Shown: positions 44,392 through 54,043, counted from the first letter of the stretch. The stretch: DNA of 64,000 bases from Trebonia sp036276115 (GCA_036276115.1 DATBEM010000223.1:41963-105962), one strand, 5' to 3'. Made by a program: numbers and translations. The notes: a model not told the origin generated them from the sequence alone.

Positions 44392-45900
44392 TTAGCCCAC
44401 ATCAACCCAGTCGAGCGTGCGGGAGATCGCCTTCTTCCAGCCGGCATAGCCGGCCGCGCGCCGGTCGGCCGGCCAGGACGGCTCCCAGCGCCGCCCCTCG
44501 CGCCAGTTGGCGCGCAGCTCGTCGGGGCCGCGCCAGAACCCGGCGGCCAGCCCGGCCGCGTAGGCGGCGCCGAGCGCGGTGGTCTCCGCCACCACCGGCC
44601 GCGACACCGGGACGCCGAGGATGTCGGCCTGCAGCTGCATGCACAAGGCGTTCGCGGTGACCCCGCCGTCCACCTTGAGCACGTCCAGCCGCACGCCGGA
44701 GTCGGCCGTCATCGCCTCCACGATGTCGCGGGTCTGGTAGCAGATTGCCTCCAGGGTCGCGCGGGCCAGGTGGGCGTTCGTATGGAACCGCGACAGCCCG
44801 ACGATCGCCCCCCGGGCGTCGGGCCGCCAGTAGGGGGCGAACAGGCCGGAGAACGCGGGGACGAAGTACAGCCCGGCGGTGTCGTCGGCCTGCCGGGCCA
44901 GGTACTCGCTGTCAGCCGCGCCGCTGATGAGGCCGAGCTGGTCGCGCAGCCACTGGACGGCCGCCCCGGTCACCGCGACCGATCCCTCCAGCGCGAACAC
45001 GACCGGCCCGTCCCCCAGCAGGTAGGCGGGGGTGGTCAGCAGCCCGGAGGCGGAGACGGCCCGCTGGAGGCCGGTGTTGAGGAGGAGGAAGTTACCGGTG
45101 CCGTAGGTGTTCTTGGCTTCCCCGGGGGCGAAGCACGCCTGGCCCATCGTCGCGGCCTGCTGGTCGCCGAGGACCCCGCCGATGAGCACCCCGGCCAGCG
45201 GGCCGGGGCTCGTCACGGTCGCCAGCGAGCCCGACGACGGCCCGATGGCCGGGAGCATCGCCCGCGGCACGGCGAAGATCTCCAGCAGCTCGTCGGCCCA
45301 GTCCAAGGTGGCCAGGTCCATCAGCATCGTGCGGCTGGCGTTGGTCACGTCGGTCAGGTGGACGCCCCCGTCCGGGCCGCCGGTCAGGCACCACAGCAGC
45401 CAGGTGTCCATCGTGCCGAACAGCGCCTCGCCCCGCTCGGCGTCCGCGCGCAGCCCGGGCACGTTCTCCAGCAGCCAGTTCAGCTTGCCGCCGGAGAAGT
45501 AGGTCGCGGGCGGCAGCCCGGTCCGGGCGCGGATGACCTCGCCCCGCTCGTCGCGCGACAAGGCGGTCGCGAGCTGGTCGGTCCGGGTGTCCTGCCAGAC
45601 GATCGCGTGGTGGTAGGGCCGCCCGGTGCGGCGGTTCCAGGCGAGGGTGGTCTCGCGCTGGTTCGCGATGCCAACGGCGGCCAGGTCGCGGGCCTGCAGG
45701 CCCGCGGCGTGGAGGGCGGCGCCGACGCAGGTGCGGGCCCGTTCCCAGACCTCGACCGGGTCGTGCTCGACCCAGCCGGGCCGGGGCAGCACCTGCTCGT
45801 GCTCCAGCTGGTGGCGGGCCACCTCCGCCCCGTCATGATCGAAGATCATGAACCGGGTACTGGTCGTCCCCTGGTCAATGGCGCCGACGAACTCTGGCAC
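44392..45900 (-). CDS. glpK: Glycerol kinase
   Basis: GlpK phosphorylates glycerol to glycerol-3-phosphate. FGGY kinase motifs include GAIDQGTTSTRFMIFDHDG at the N-terminus, GIANQRETTLAWNRRTG, the ATP site KNTYGTGNFLLLNTG, and LKVDGGVTANALCMQLQADI. GTG 45900 gives 502 residues, the classical length, with AAAGG upstream; a longer frame to 46011 is unlikely. The gene is divergent from glpD. No glpF channel is seen. Confidence 0.96.
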   Translation of the reverse strand: MPEFVGAIDQGTTSTRFMIFDHDGAEVARHQLEHEQVLPRPGWVEHDPVEVWERARTCVGAALHAAGLQARDLAAVGIANQRETTLAWNRRTGRPYHHAIVWQDTRTDQLATALSRDERGEVIRARTGLPPATYFSGGKLNWLLENVPGLRADAERGEALFGTMDTWLLWCLTGGPDGGVHLTDVTNASRTMLMDLATLDWADELLEIFAVPRAMLPAIGPSSGSLATVTSPGPLAGVLIGGVLGDQQAATMGQACFAPGEAKNTYGTGNFLLLNTGLQRAVSASGLLTTPAYLLGDGPVVFALEGSVAVTGAAVQWLRDQLGLISGAADSEYLARQADDTAGLYFVPAFSGLFAPYWRPDARGAIVGLSRFHTNAHLARATLEAICYQTRDIVEAMTADSGVRLDVLKVDGGVTANALCMQLQADILGVPVSRPVVAETTALGAAYAAGLAAGFWRGPDELRANWREGRRWEPSWPADRRAAGYAGWKKAISRTLDWVDVG

Positions 45901-46012
45901 GGCTGGCCTTTCGCTAGGTGTACCGGTCTCACGGTAGCCAGCGGCGGCGGCGGGCGTGACGTGGAGCCAGGGCCCAGGACCGGTCGGGCACGGTGAAGTT
46001 CCCGCGAACACC

Positions 46013-46045
46013 GGTAACTACCCGCGTTGACCTGGGTAGCTACCC
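46013..46045. promoter_or_regulatory. Two palindromic sites in the glpK/glpD divergent promoter
   Basis: GGTAACTACCC (46013-46023) and the fully palindromic GGGTAGCTACCC (46034-46045) present the same motif GGTA(A/G)CTACCC twice, 22 bp (two helical turns) apart. This fits a dimeric repressor controlling both glycerol genes. A separate GTCCCC-GCCGGA-GGGGAC hairpin lies at 46061-46078, near the glpD ribosome binding site. Confidence 0.5.
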
Positions 46046-46098
46046 TGAAGTGGTGATGGAGTCCCCGCCGGAGGGGACTTGCGGAGGGGGAAGCTGCC

Positions 46099-47889
46099 AT
46101 GCCCGGCGTACTGGACGCGACGAAGCGAGCCGAAGCCCTGAGCAAGCTGGCCGCCGCGCCGCTTGACGTCCTCGTGATCGGCGGCGGCGTCACCGGCGCG
46201 GGCGCCGCGCTCGACGCGGCCTCCCGGGGCCTGCGGGTGGGCCTGGTGGAGGCACGCGACCTGGCGGCGGGCACGTCGAGCCGGTCGAGCAAGCTCGTCC
46301 ACGGGGGACTCCGGTACCTGGAGCAGCGCGACTTCAAGCTCGTGCGGGAGGCCCTGCGCGAGCGGGACCTGCTCGTCAGCAAGCTGGCGCCCAACCTCGT
46401 GCACCCGCTGCCGTTCCTCTACCCGATCTACAGGAAGGTCGTCGAGCGCCCCTACGTCGGGGCCGGCCTGGTGATCTACGACGCGATGGAGGGCACCAAG
46501 CGCCCCGTCCCCTATCACCGGCACCTCACCACCCGCGGCGCGCTGCGGCGGGCGCCCGCGCTGAAGGCCGACCGGCTGGCCGGCGCGATGGTCTACTACG
46601 ACGCCCAGGTGGACGACGCGCGGCTGGCGATGACGGTCGCCCGGACCGCGGCCGCCCACGGGGCGGTCGTCGTCACCCACGCCAGCGCGGTCGAGCTGCT
46701 GCGCGCCGCGGACGGCGGGGACGAGCGCGGCCGCCCGGTGACCGGGGCGCGAGTGCGCGATGAGGAGACCGGCCGCGAGGTCAGCGTGCACGCGGCCCGG
46801 GTCGTGGTCTGCGCCGGGGTCTGGTCCGGCCTGGTGCACGAGGCCAGCGGGGTCCGGGCCGGCTACCAGGTGCGGATGTCCAAGGGCGTCCACCTGGTCA
46901 TGCGGCGGGCGGCGATCGACGCCGACGCCGGCATGATCTTGCGGACCGACAAGAGCGTGCTGTTCATCATCCCGTGGGGGGCCGAGCAGTGGATCGTCGG
47001 CACGACCGACACCGACTGGTTCGGTGACCGGGCTGAGCCCGCCGCGACGGCCGAGGACGTTGACTACATCCTCGGCCAGGCCAACCGGGTGCTGGCCAAG
47101 CCGCTGACCCGGGCCGACGTGCTCGCGGTGTACGCCGGGCTGCGCCCGCTGGTGGCCGAGCCCGAGCCCGGCCCCGACGAGGGCGCGGCCGCCGCCAAGC
47201 CGACCACCAAGCTGTCGCGCGAGCACGTGGTCGACACGCCCCTGCCCGGCCTGGCCTCGATCGCGGGCGGCAAGCTCACCACCTACCGGCTGATGGCCCG
47301 GGACGTGATCGACGCGGCCGTGGCCGACTTCCCCCGCGCCGTCCCCCCGTCGGTCACCGACCAGCTGCCGCTGCTCGGCGCGGACGGCCTGCCCGCGGTC
47401 CGGGCCGCCGCCCGCCGGCTGGCCGAGGACTACGGCGTCCCCGCCCCGGCCGTCGAGCACCTCATCGACCGGTACGGGGCGATCGCGGAGGAGGTGCTCG
47501 CCCTCGTCCGGGCGGACAAGGCGCTGGCCCGCCCGCTGGCGGCCGGGTTCCCCTACCTGCGGGCCGAGGTTGCCTACGCCGTCACCCACGAGGGCGCCCT
47601 GCACGTGGAGGACGTGCTCGCCCGCCGGGTCCGGCTGCTCATCGAGTCACCCGACGCGGGCGCGGCGGCCGCGCCCGACGTGGCCGCGATCATGAGCAGG
47701 CTGCTCGGCTGGGGCCGTCGCCAGCGCGCGGCGGAAACCCAGCGCTACCTGGACTTCGCCGCCGCCACGAGCGAGGCGATCCGCGTCCCGGCCAGCGCCG
47801 CGCCCCCGGCGCCGCGCGCGCTGCCCCGCTCGCGCCGGCGGGCCGGCGACCCCGGGGAGCCCACCACCCCGGTGCCCGTCCCCGCCTAG
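46099..47889 (+). CDS. glpD: Aerobic glycerol-3-phosphate dehydrogenase
   Basis: This FAD enzyme oxidises glycerol-3-phosphate to dihydroxyacetone phosphate and passes electrons to quinone. It has the FAD motif VLVIGGGVTGAGAALDAASR, GTSSRSSKLVHGGLRYLEQR, GVHLVMRRAAIDADAGMILR and PWGAEQWIVGTTDTDWFGD. The 596-residue length includes a DAO-C domain and a Pro-rich end. GGAGGGGG precedes ATG 46099. With glpK it completes glycerol use, and its electrons could reach the bd oxidase encoded elsewhere in the window. Confidence 0.95.
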   Translation: MPGVLDATKRAEALSKLAAAPLDVLVIGGGVTGAGAALDAASRGLRVGLVEARDLAAGTSSRSSKLVHGGLRYLEQRDFKLVREALRERDLLVSKLAPNLVHPLPFLYPIYRKVVERPYVGAGLVIYDAMEGTKRPVPYHRHLTTRGALRRAPALKADRLAGAMVYYDAQVDDARLAMTVARTAAAHGAVVVTHASAVELLRAADGGDERGRPVTGARVRDEETGREVSVHAARVVVCAGVWSGLVHEASGVRAGYQVRMSKGVHLVMRRAAIDADAGMILRTDKSVLFIIPWGAEQWIVGTTDTDWFGDRAEPAATAEDVDYILGQANRVLAKPLTRADVLAVYAGLRPLVAEPEPGPDEGAAAAKPTTKLSREHVVDTPLPGLASIAGGKLTTYRLMARDVIDAAVADFPRAVPPSVTDQLPLLGADGLPAVRAAARRLAEDYGVPAPAVEHLIDRYGAIAEEVLALVRADKALARPLAAGFPYLRAEVAYAVTHEGALHVEDVLARRVRLLIESPDAGAAAAPDVAAIMSRLLGWGRRQRAAETQRYLDFAAATSEAIRVPASAAPPAPRALPRSRRRAGDPGEPTTPVPVPA

Positions 47890-47918
47890 CGCCGGGCGGG
47901 GTGGCATCCTTGGGAGGC

Positions 47919-48698
47919 GTGAGCACCCCTGCCAGCGCGAGCGACCAGGCCACCGGTCCGGCTACCGGCCAGGCCACCGGTCCGGCCACCGGCCAGGCGG
48001 CCGGCCGGCCGGACATGCGGGACGCCGCCCGCGACGAGGGCGACCAGTACGCGCTGCCGCTGGTGGTCCGGGTCGAGCGGGCGGAGCCGCCGGAGCGGAC
48101 CGACGCCCTCGAGGCCGCCGCCATGGCCGTGCTGACGCTGCTGGCCGACCCGCGCGCCCAGGGCGACGGGGAGTGGGCTGAGCTGGTCCGGGCCTGGACC
48201 GACGCCCGCATCCGCAAGGTCGTGCGGCGGGCGCGGGGCGCGGGCTGGGAGCGCGCCACCGCGCTGCCCGGCATCACCGTCGCCCACCGGACCGCGCAGG
48301 TGCGGGTCTTCCCGCCCGTCCTGGTGGACGGGTGGCCGGGCGACCTCGCGCGGCTGCAGGTGGCCGGCACTGACCTGACCGACATATCACGGGCCCTCCC
48401 CCTGCCCGCGAGCATGCCCGCGCTGTGGGTGACGCCCGAGATCACGATGACCGCGGGCAAGGCCATGGCCCAGGCCGGCCATGCCGCGCAACTGGCGTGG
48501 TGGCGGCTCGGCGAGCGCGACCGGGCGGACTGGGCCGGCGCCGGGTTCGCCCTCGGCGTCCGGACGGCGGAGCCGCGGCAGTGGGCGCGCCTGGTCGCCA
48601 GCGGCCTGCCGGTGGTCCAGGACGGCGGCTTCACCGAGGTCGCCCCGGGCTCGCGCACGGTCGTGGCCGACCACCCGGCCCTGCGCCCAGCCGGCTGA
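47919..48698 (+). CDS. PTH2-like (peptidyl-tRNA hydrolase 2 domain) protein
   Basis: The C-terminal half shows the PTH2 pattern: a strand PALWVTPEITMTAGKAMAQA, GHAAQLAWWRLGE, FALGVRTAEPRQWARLVASG and LPVVQDGGFTEVAPGSRTVV. The N-terminal half (YALPLVVRVERAEPPERTDA and on) is an actinobacterial extension found with this domain; its role is unknown. The very N-terminus is a low-complexity ATGPATGQ repeat, so the start could be GTG 47919 or GTG 47901. The enzyme activity would release tRNA from peptidyl-tRNA, but the classic catalytic Lys/Asp set cannot be confirmed here. Confidence 0.75.
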   Translation: MSTPASASDQATGPATGQATGPATGQAAGRPDMRDAARDEGDQYALPLVVRVERAEPPERTDALEAAAMAVLTLLADPRAQGDGEWAELVRAWTDARIRKVVRRARGAGWERATALPGITVAHRTAQVRVFPPVLVDGWPGDLARLQVAGTDLTDISRALPLPASMPALWVTPEITMTAGKAMAQAGHAAQLAWWRLGERDRADWAGAGFALGVRTAEPRQWARLVASGLPVVQDGGFTEVAPGSRTVVADHPALRPAG

Positions 48699-48907
48699 CA
48701 GCGCCCAGAGCCAGCCCAGAAACCCCCATAACGGTCATCTGGCATTAAATGTGCATCGTCGCAACCCGGCGCGAACCGCGTCCCGCCAGTAGAGCCGATA
48801 GCAGATTCGGAATAATGGCAACTGGCAGAATAAATGTTCTGATCAGACAGGGATGCTTGAAAATGCACACGCACACTTATTTGCCCTTACATGAGGCAAT
48901 CTCGTTA

Positions 48908-48947
48908 GATGTACTACTAGGATTCCGTGGTACATCGGGCGTTGACA
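48908..48947 (+). promoter_or_regulatory. Palindrome and -35-like site upstream of STAND/TPR gene
   Basis: GATGTACTAC (48908-48917) and GTGGTACATC (48927-48936) form an inverted repeat with 9 of 10 pairs around a 9-base spacer. TTGACA follows at 48942-48947, with only a weak -10 about 16 bases later. The gap 48699-49011 (313 bp) holds no gene and is clearly richer in A and T than its surroundings. Confidence 0.5.
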
Positions 48948-49011
48948 GTGGGGCCGTTTTGAGTCTGACCCGGACGCGCGGAAGCAGCCGAGTACGCAAG
49001 GAGTGGCGATC

Positions 49012-51441
49012 GTGGGTGCCCAGCGCTCCGCAGCCCCGGTCCTTTCCGGGGTCGTGCCCCCGCTCGCGGAGTCGTATTTGCAGCGGCCGGAAACCGGGGC
49101 GGGGCTGACCGACGGGCTGCACCCGGGCGAGACCATCGTGCTGGCCCGCCAGGAGAGCGCCGGCCCGGACCAGGCCACCGAGGGCATCGGCAAGACCCAG
49201 CTCGCGCTCGGCTTCGCCCACGCGGCCTGGAACGCCGGCGCGGTCGACCTGCTCGTGTGGGTGCCCGCCAGCAGCCGCGAGTCGGTTATCGCCAGCTACG
49301 CGCAGGCAGCCGGGGAGCTCGACGCCGACAACCCGGGCGAGATCGCCGACGCCGCCGCCAAGCGCTTCCTGGGCTGGCTGAGCCGGACCCGCCGCCGCTG
49401 GGCGCTCATCCTCGACGACCTGCAGGCGCCGGCCGACCTGGAGGGGCTATGGCCGCGCGGCTCCACCGGCCAGGTCGTGGTGACGACCCGGCTGCCGGAG
49501 TCGGAGCTGCGGGCGCCGGAGCGGACCGTCGTCGGCATCGAGCCCTACAGCCGGCGCGAGGGGCTCGCCTACCTCAACGCCCGGCTGACCGGCTACCCCG
49601 ACCAGCGCATCGAGTGCCTTGACCTGGCCGAGGACCTCGGCGGGGTCCCGATTAGCCTGTCCTTGGCGGCGGCGCAGATCATGGACGCCGACATCACCGC
49701 CCGCGACTACCGCGCCCGCTACACCGAGCGGCAGCAGGCCACCGCCGGGGCGGCGATCGAGGGCTGCTCGGCTTCCCTGCTGGCCAACTGGTCGCTGGCG
49801 GTGGAGCAGGCCCAGCAGTCGGCGCCGGACGGCCTCGCGTGGCCGACCCTCGCGTTCACGGCCCTGCTGGCCGGCAACGGCATCCCGGCGGCGGTGCTCA
49901 CCTCCCCGGCCGCGTGCGGCTACATCGCCGGCCGCCCGTCCGATGGCGGCACCGCCGACCAGAACGCCGTCCGGGCCGCGTTCGCCACCCTCGCCCGCCT
50001 CGGCCTGGTCAGCCTGGACCGGGCGAGCGGGGTGCGGACCGTGTGGATGCACTCGGCCGTGCAGGCCGCCATCCGGGCCTACCTGCCCAGCGCGGGCGTC
50101 GAGCAGGTGGTCCTGGCGGCGGCGTCGGCGCTGCTGGAGGCGTGGCCCGAGCCGGGCGCCGGGGCCGGCGGGGGCGCGCTCGCGGCCCAGCTGGAGCAGG
50201 CCCTGCGCGACTGCGCCGCCTCGCTGCGCGAGTACGCGGGCGACCTGCTGTGGAAGCCGGAGGCGCACCCGCTGCTGCTGCGGGCGGGCGTGTCGCTGGA
50301 GGACAGCCTGCTCGCCAGCTCCGCGATTGACTACTGGCAGTCGATCGCGTCCACCTGCGCCCATCTAGTCGGCCCGGGCCACGCCCAGTCCGTCCTGGCC
50401 CGCGACCGGCTCGCGACCGCCTACGAGAAGGCGGGCCGGATGGCCGAGGCGATGTCGGTCTTCGAGGCGGCGCTGGCGGACCGGGAGCGCAACCTCGGGG
50501 CCGACCACCCGGAGACGCTGATCGCGCGGGTCAACCTGGCGCACTCCTACGACGCGGCCGGCCTGGAGGCCCAGGCGATCGGGCTGTACGAGCAGACCCT
50601 GGCCGAGTCCGAGCGGCAGCTCGGCGCGGCCCACCGCGACACCCTGGCCGTGCGGGCCAGCCTCGCCGCCGCGCTGTCGGCGGCCGGGCGGCGCAGCGAC
50701 AGCGTCCGGCTCTACGAGCGAACCCTGGCCGAGTCCGAGCGAGCGCTCGGAACGGGGCACAAGGAGACGGTCGCGGCCCGCCTTGCCCTGGCCGGCGCCT
50801 ACCAGTCGGTCGGGCAGGGCAAGGAGGCGATCGGGGCCTGCCAGCGCGCGCTCCAGGACCTGGAGTCGGCGCGGGGACCGGACCATCTGGAGACGATCTC
50901 GGCCCGGGCCCAGCTCGCCGGCGCCTACCGGCACGCCGGCAAGCAGAAGGACGCCATCGCCGCGTTCGAGCGGGTGCTGGCCGACCGCGAGCGGGTCCAG
51001 GGGGCCGACCACCCCGACACGATGAGCGCCCGCGCCAGCCTCGCGTTCGCGCTGCGGGGCGCGGGCAAGCTCAAGGACGCGATCCCGCACTACGAGCGGG
51101 TGCTGGCCGACCGCGAGCGGGTCCTGGGGCCCGATCACCGCGACACGCTGACCGCCCGGTCCAACCTCGCGGCCGCCTACCAGGTCGCCCGGCGGCTGAA
51201 CGAGGCGATCCCGACCTACGAGCGAGCGGTCGCCGACAGCGAGCGGATGCTCGGCGCCGACGACATGGAGACGATGACGACCCGGTGCAACCTGGCCACC
51301 GCGTTCTACGACGCCGGCCGGATGAACGACATGGTCCGCGTGCTGCGCCGCGCGCTGACCGACTGCGAGCAGTTCCTCGGGCCCGACCACCAGATGACGG
51401 TCATGGTCCGGGAGAACCTGGACTCAGTGACTGCTCGCTAG
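49012..51441 (+). CDS. NB-ARC/TPR STAND NTPase
   Basis: The 809-residue protein has an NB-ARC-like NTPase: a degenerate P-loop ATEGIGKT at 55-62 (normally GxGGIGKT), a Walker B WALILDDLQAP, VVVTTRLPESELR, and the GLPL-type LAEDLGGVPISLSLAAAQIM. The C-terminal 350 residues are kinesin light chain-like TPRs, with nine GxDHxxT...AR.NLA..Y..AG units. GTG 49012 is selected because AAGGAG lies at 48998-49003. Proteins of this architecture in actinobacteria are regulators or defence-like sensors, often linked to differentiation; no effector domain is evident here. It follows an AT-rich leader with a palindrome. Confidence 0.85.
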   Translation: MGAQRSAAPVLSGVVPPLAESYLQRPETGAGLTDGLHPGETIVLARQESAGPDQATEGIGKTQLALGFAHAAWNAGAVDLLVWVPASSRESVIASYAQAAGELDADNPGEIADAAAKRFLGWLSRTRRRWALILDDLQAPADLEGLWPRGSTGQVVVTTRLPESELRAPERTVVGIEPYSRREGLAYLNARLTGYPDQRIECLDLAEDLGGVPISLSLAAAQIMDADITARDYRARYTERQQATAGAAIEGCSASLLANWSLAVEQAQQSAPDGLAWPTLAFTALLAGNGIPAAVLTSPAACGYIAGRPSDGGTADQNAVRAAFATLARLGLVSLDRASGVRTVWMHSAVQAAIRAYLPSAGVEQVVLAAASALLEAWPEPGAGAGGGALAAQLEQALRDCAASLREYAGDLLWKPEAHPLLLRAGVSLEDSLLASSAIDYWQSIASTCAHLVGPGHAQSVLARDRLATAYEKAGRMAEAMSVFEAALADRERNLGADHPETLIARVNLAHSYDAAGLEAQAIGLYEQTLAESERQLGAAHRDTLAVRASLAAALSAAGRRSDSVRLYERTLAESERALGTGHKETVAARLALAGAYQSVGQGKEAIGACQRALQDLESARGPDHLETISARAQLAGAYRHAGKQKDAIAAFERVLADRERVQGADHPDTMSARASLAFALRGAGKLKDAIPHYERVLADRERVLGPDHRDTLTARSNLAAAYQVARRLNEAIPTYERAVADSERMLGADDMETMTTRCNLATAFYDAGRMNDMVRVLRRALTDCEQFLGPDHQMTVMVRENLDSVTAR

Positions 51442-51531
51442 AGCGGCCGGAGCCGCGCCTAAGGCGGGCGGAAGCGAGCGCGGCTTGGTGCGTAGCCGCG
51501 CGGGGGGCATGGAAGTTAAAGGGGTAGGTGC

Positions 51532-53226
51532 ATGGCGGCGAAGATATTCGACTACGTCATCGTGGGCGGCGGCTCGGCCGGGAGCGCGCTGGCGAACCGG
51601 CTGTCGGCCGACCCGACGGCCCGCGTGCTGGTCCTGGAGGCGGGGCGACCGGATTACATCTGGGACCCGTTCATCCACATGCCGGCCGCGCTGACGTTCC
51701 CGATCGGCAGCCGGCTCTATGACTGGAGGTACGAGTCCGAGCCGGAGCCGTTCCTGAACGGGCGCAAGATCTACCACGCCCGCGGCAAGCTGCTCGGCGG
51801 CTCCAGCAGCATCAACGGCATGATCTTCCAGCGCGGCAACCCGCTGGACTACGAGCGCTGGGCGGCCGACCCGGGCATGGGCGCCTGGGACTACGCCCAC
51901 TGCCTGCCGTACTTCAAGCGGATGGAGAACTGCCTGGCCGCCCCGGGCACCCCGTCGGCGGAATTCCGCGGTACCGACGGCCCGCTGGTGCTGGAGCGCG
52001 GCCCGGCCACCAGTCCCCTGTTCCAGGCGTTCTTCGCGGCCGTGCGGCAGGCCGGGTACCACATCACCGACGACGTCAACGGGTACCGGCAGGAGGGGTT
52101 CGCCCCCTTCGATCGCAACATCTCGCGCGGACGGCGCTTGTCGGCCGCCCGCGCGTACCTGTACCCGGTGCTCGGCCAGCGGCCGAACCTCCAGGTCGTG
52201 ACCCGGGCGCAGGCCAGCCGGATCCTGTTCGACGGCAAGCGGGCGACCGGGGTGGAGTTCACTCTGGCCGGCCCGGGCGGCGTCGGCAGGAGCGGGCGCC
52301 GGGTCGCGCGGGCCGGGGAGGTCATCGTCTGCGCGGGGGCGTTCGGCTCCCCGCAGCTGCTGCAGCTGTCGGGGGTTGGCGACCCCGATGAGCTGAGCGC
52401 GCTCGGCATCGACGTGGTCGCCGAGCTGCCCGGCGTCGGCGAGAACCTGCAGGACCACCTGGAGGTCTACGTCCAGTACGGGTCCAGGCAGCCGGTCTCG
52501 GTCGCGCCCGCGCTGAAGTGGCGCAACCGCCCCGGGGTGGGCGCCCGCTGGCTGCTGCTGCGCTCGGGCCCGGGCGCGACGAACCACTTCGAGGCGGGCG
52601 GGTTCGCCCGGTCCAACGACCAGGTCGCCTACCCCAACCTGATGTTCCACTTCCTGCCGATCGCGATCCGCTACGACGGGTCGGCCCCGGCCGGCGGGCA
52701 CGGCTACCAGGTGCACATCGGGCCGATGTACTCCGACTCGCGGGGCACGGTGAAGATCACCTCGCGCGACCCGGCCGTGCACCCGGCGCTGCGGTTCAAC
52801 TACCTGTCCACGCCGGCCGACCGCCAGGAATGGGGCGAGGCGATCCGCATCGCCCGCACCATCCTCAACCAGCCGGCGTTCGATGAGCTCAACGCGGGCG
52901 AGCTGTCCCCCGGCCCGTCGGTGTCCACCGAGGAAGAGGTGCTGGACTGGGTCGCCCGCGACGCGGAGACCGCGCTGCACCCGTCGTGCACCTGCGCGAT
53001 GGGGACCGGGCCGATGGCGGTGACCGACCCGCGGACGCTGCGGGTGCACGAGACCGAGGGGCTGCGAGTGGTTGATGCCTCGGTGTTCCCTTACGTGACA
53101 AATGGCAATATATACGCGCCCACCATGATGGTCGCCGAGAAGGCGGCCGACCTGATCTCGGGCAACACCCCGCTGACGGCGCAGCCGATCGAGTTCTACC
53201 GGCACCGGGCCAGCCAGACCACATGA
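51532..53226 (+). CDS. GMC-family oxidoreductase (choline dehydrogenase-like)
   Basis: This FAD alcohol oxidoreductase carries FDYVIVGGGSAGSALANRLS and VLVLEAGRPDYIWDPFIHMP. The two GMC signatures are visible (GKLLGGSSSINGMIFQRGN and AGAFGSPQLLQLSGVGDPDE), with a C-terminal active site HPSCTCAMG and VVDASVFPYVTNGNIYAPTM. It resembles BetA choline dehydrogenase in length (564) and pattern, but no betaine genes lie nearby, so other alcohols are equally possible. The start ATG 51532 has a GGGG-type site upstream. Confidence 0.88.
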   Translation: MAAKIFDYVIVGGGSAGSALANRLSADPTARVLVLEAGRPDYIWDPFIHMPAALTFPIGSRLYDWRYESEPEPFLNGRKIYHARGKLLGGSSSINGMIFQRGNPLDYERWAADPGMGAWDYAHCLPYFKRMENCLAAPGTPSAEFRGTDGPLVLERGPATSPLFQAFFAAVRQAGYHITDDVNGYRQEGFAPFDRNISRGRRLSAARAYLYPVLGQRPNLQVVTRAQASRILFDGKRATGVEFTLAGPGGVGRSGRRVARAGEVIVCAGAFGSPQLLQLSGVGDPDELSALGIDVVAELPGVGENLQDHLEVYVQYGSRQPVSVAPALKWRNRPGVGARWLLLRSGPGATNHFEAGGFARSNDQVAYPNLMFHFLPIAIRYDGSAPAGGHGYQVHIGPMYSDSRGTVKITSRDPAVHPALRFNYLSTPADRQEWGEAIRIARTILNQPAFDELNAGELSPGPSVSTEEEVLDWVARDAETALHPSCTCAMGTGPMAVTDPRTLRVHETEGLRVVDASVFPYVTNGNIYAPTMMVAEKAADLISGNTPLTAQPIEFYRHRASQTT

Positions 53227-53293
53227 TGGAACCAATGCCCCATAAAGCCAGGAATGCCTGGACAGGTTTGCCCGGTTTCATCATGATCCTGCC

Positions 53294-54043
53294 ATGACAA
53301 GCCCCGCCGACGATCCGCTGCCCGAGGCGGTCGGCCTTGTCCGGGGGGCGACCATGGCCGGCCTGCCGCTGCGCCTGCTCGGCGGGCTCGGGGTACGGGC
53401 GCTGTGCCCCGCCTTCCCGCCCCGGCTGCGGCCCGGCCAGGACATGGACCTGGCCTGCGCGGGCAAGAGCCGCCGGGACGTGGCGGCGTTCCTCGAGCGC
53501 AGCGGCTGCCAGCCCGACCGCATGTTCAACAACCTCAACGGCGACCGGCAGATGTACTTCATCGCCCCCTCCGGGCGCCCGGTCGACGTGATGGTGGACC
53601 GGCTGGTCATGTGCCACACGCTGGACCTGCGGCCCAGCCTGGGCAACGCCTCGCTCACGCTCGACCCGGCCGACCTGCTGCTGTCCAAGCTGCAGATCGT
53701 CGAGCTCAACCCCAAGGACGTGCACGACATCACGCACCTGCTGTCCGGGGTCGGCATCGACGCGGCGGGCGGCCCCTCGATCAGCACCGCGCGGCTGGGC
53801 GAGGTGCTGGCGGCCGACTGGGGCTGGTGGCGGACGTGCACCGGCAGCCTGGAGAAGCTCCCGGCCCTGCTGGCGGCCGATCCCGGGCTGGTGCCGGCCG
53901 GGGCGCCGTTCGACCCGCTGAAGCAGGCGGCGGCCCTCCTGGAGCTGGCCCGGGCAGTGCCCAAGTCGCCCCGCTGGAAGCTGCGGGCCCGGGTCGGCGA
54001 CCGCGTGAAATGGTACGAGCTTCCGGAAGAAGCAAGCCATTAG
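53294..54043 (+). CDS. Nucleotidyltransferase-like protein of unknown function
   Basis: The sequence LRLLGGLGVRALCP, followed about 20 residues on by RPGQDMDLACAGKSRRDV, resembles the GG...DxD core of minimal nucleotidyltransferases, as in AbiEii/MNT-type proteins and HEPN-associated enzymes. The region QMYFIAPSGRPVDVMVDRLV supplies a possible third acidic residue, and LDPADLLLSKLQIVELNPKD (DLLLxKL) is typical of the fold. No HEPN or antitoxin gene lies next to it, so it may be an orphan. The function, including any role in toxin-antitoxin or antibiotic modification, is not established. Confidence 0.65.
   Translation: MTSPADDPLPEAVGLVRGATMAGLPLRLLGGLGVRALCPAFPPRLRPGQDMDLACAGKSRRDVAAFLERSGCQPDRMFNNLNGDRQMYFIAPSGRPVDVMVDRLVMCHTLDLRPSLGNASLTLDPADLLLSKLQIVELNPKDVHDITHLLSGVGIDAAGGPSISTARLGEVLAADWGWWRTCTGSLEKLPALLAADPGLVPAGAPFDPLKQAAALLELARAVPKSPRWKLRARVGDRVKWYELPEEASH

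Noticed and set aside
48749..49108. Small gene in the AT-rich leader of the STAND/TPR gene
   Set aside because: The open frame lacks a ribosome binding site, turns into Arg/Ser-rich shadow sequence and overlaps the better-supported start at 49012.
53294..54043. Toxin-antitoxin nucleotidyltransferase (MNT/HEPN pair)
   Set aside because: No HEPN or other partner gene is adjacent, and the neighbouring genes are a GMC oxidoreductase and a phosphoesterase.
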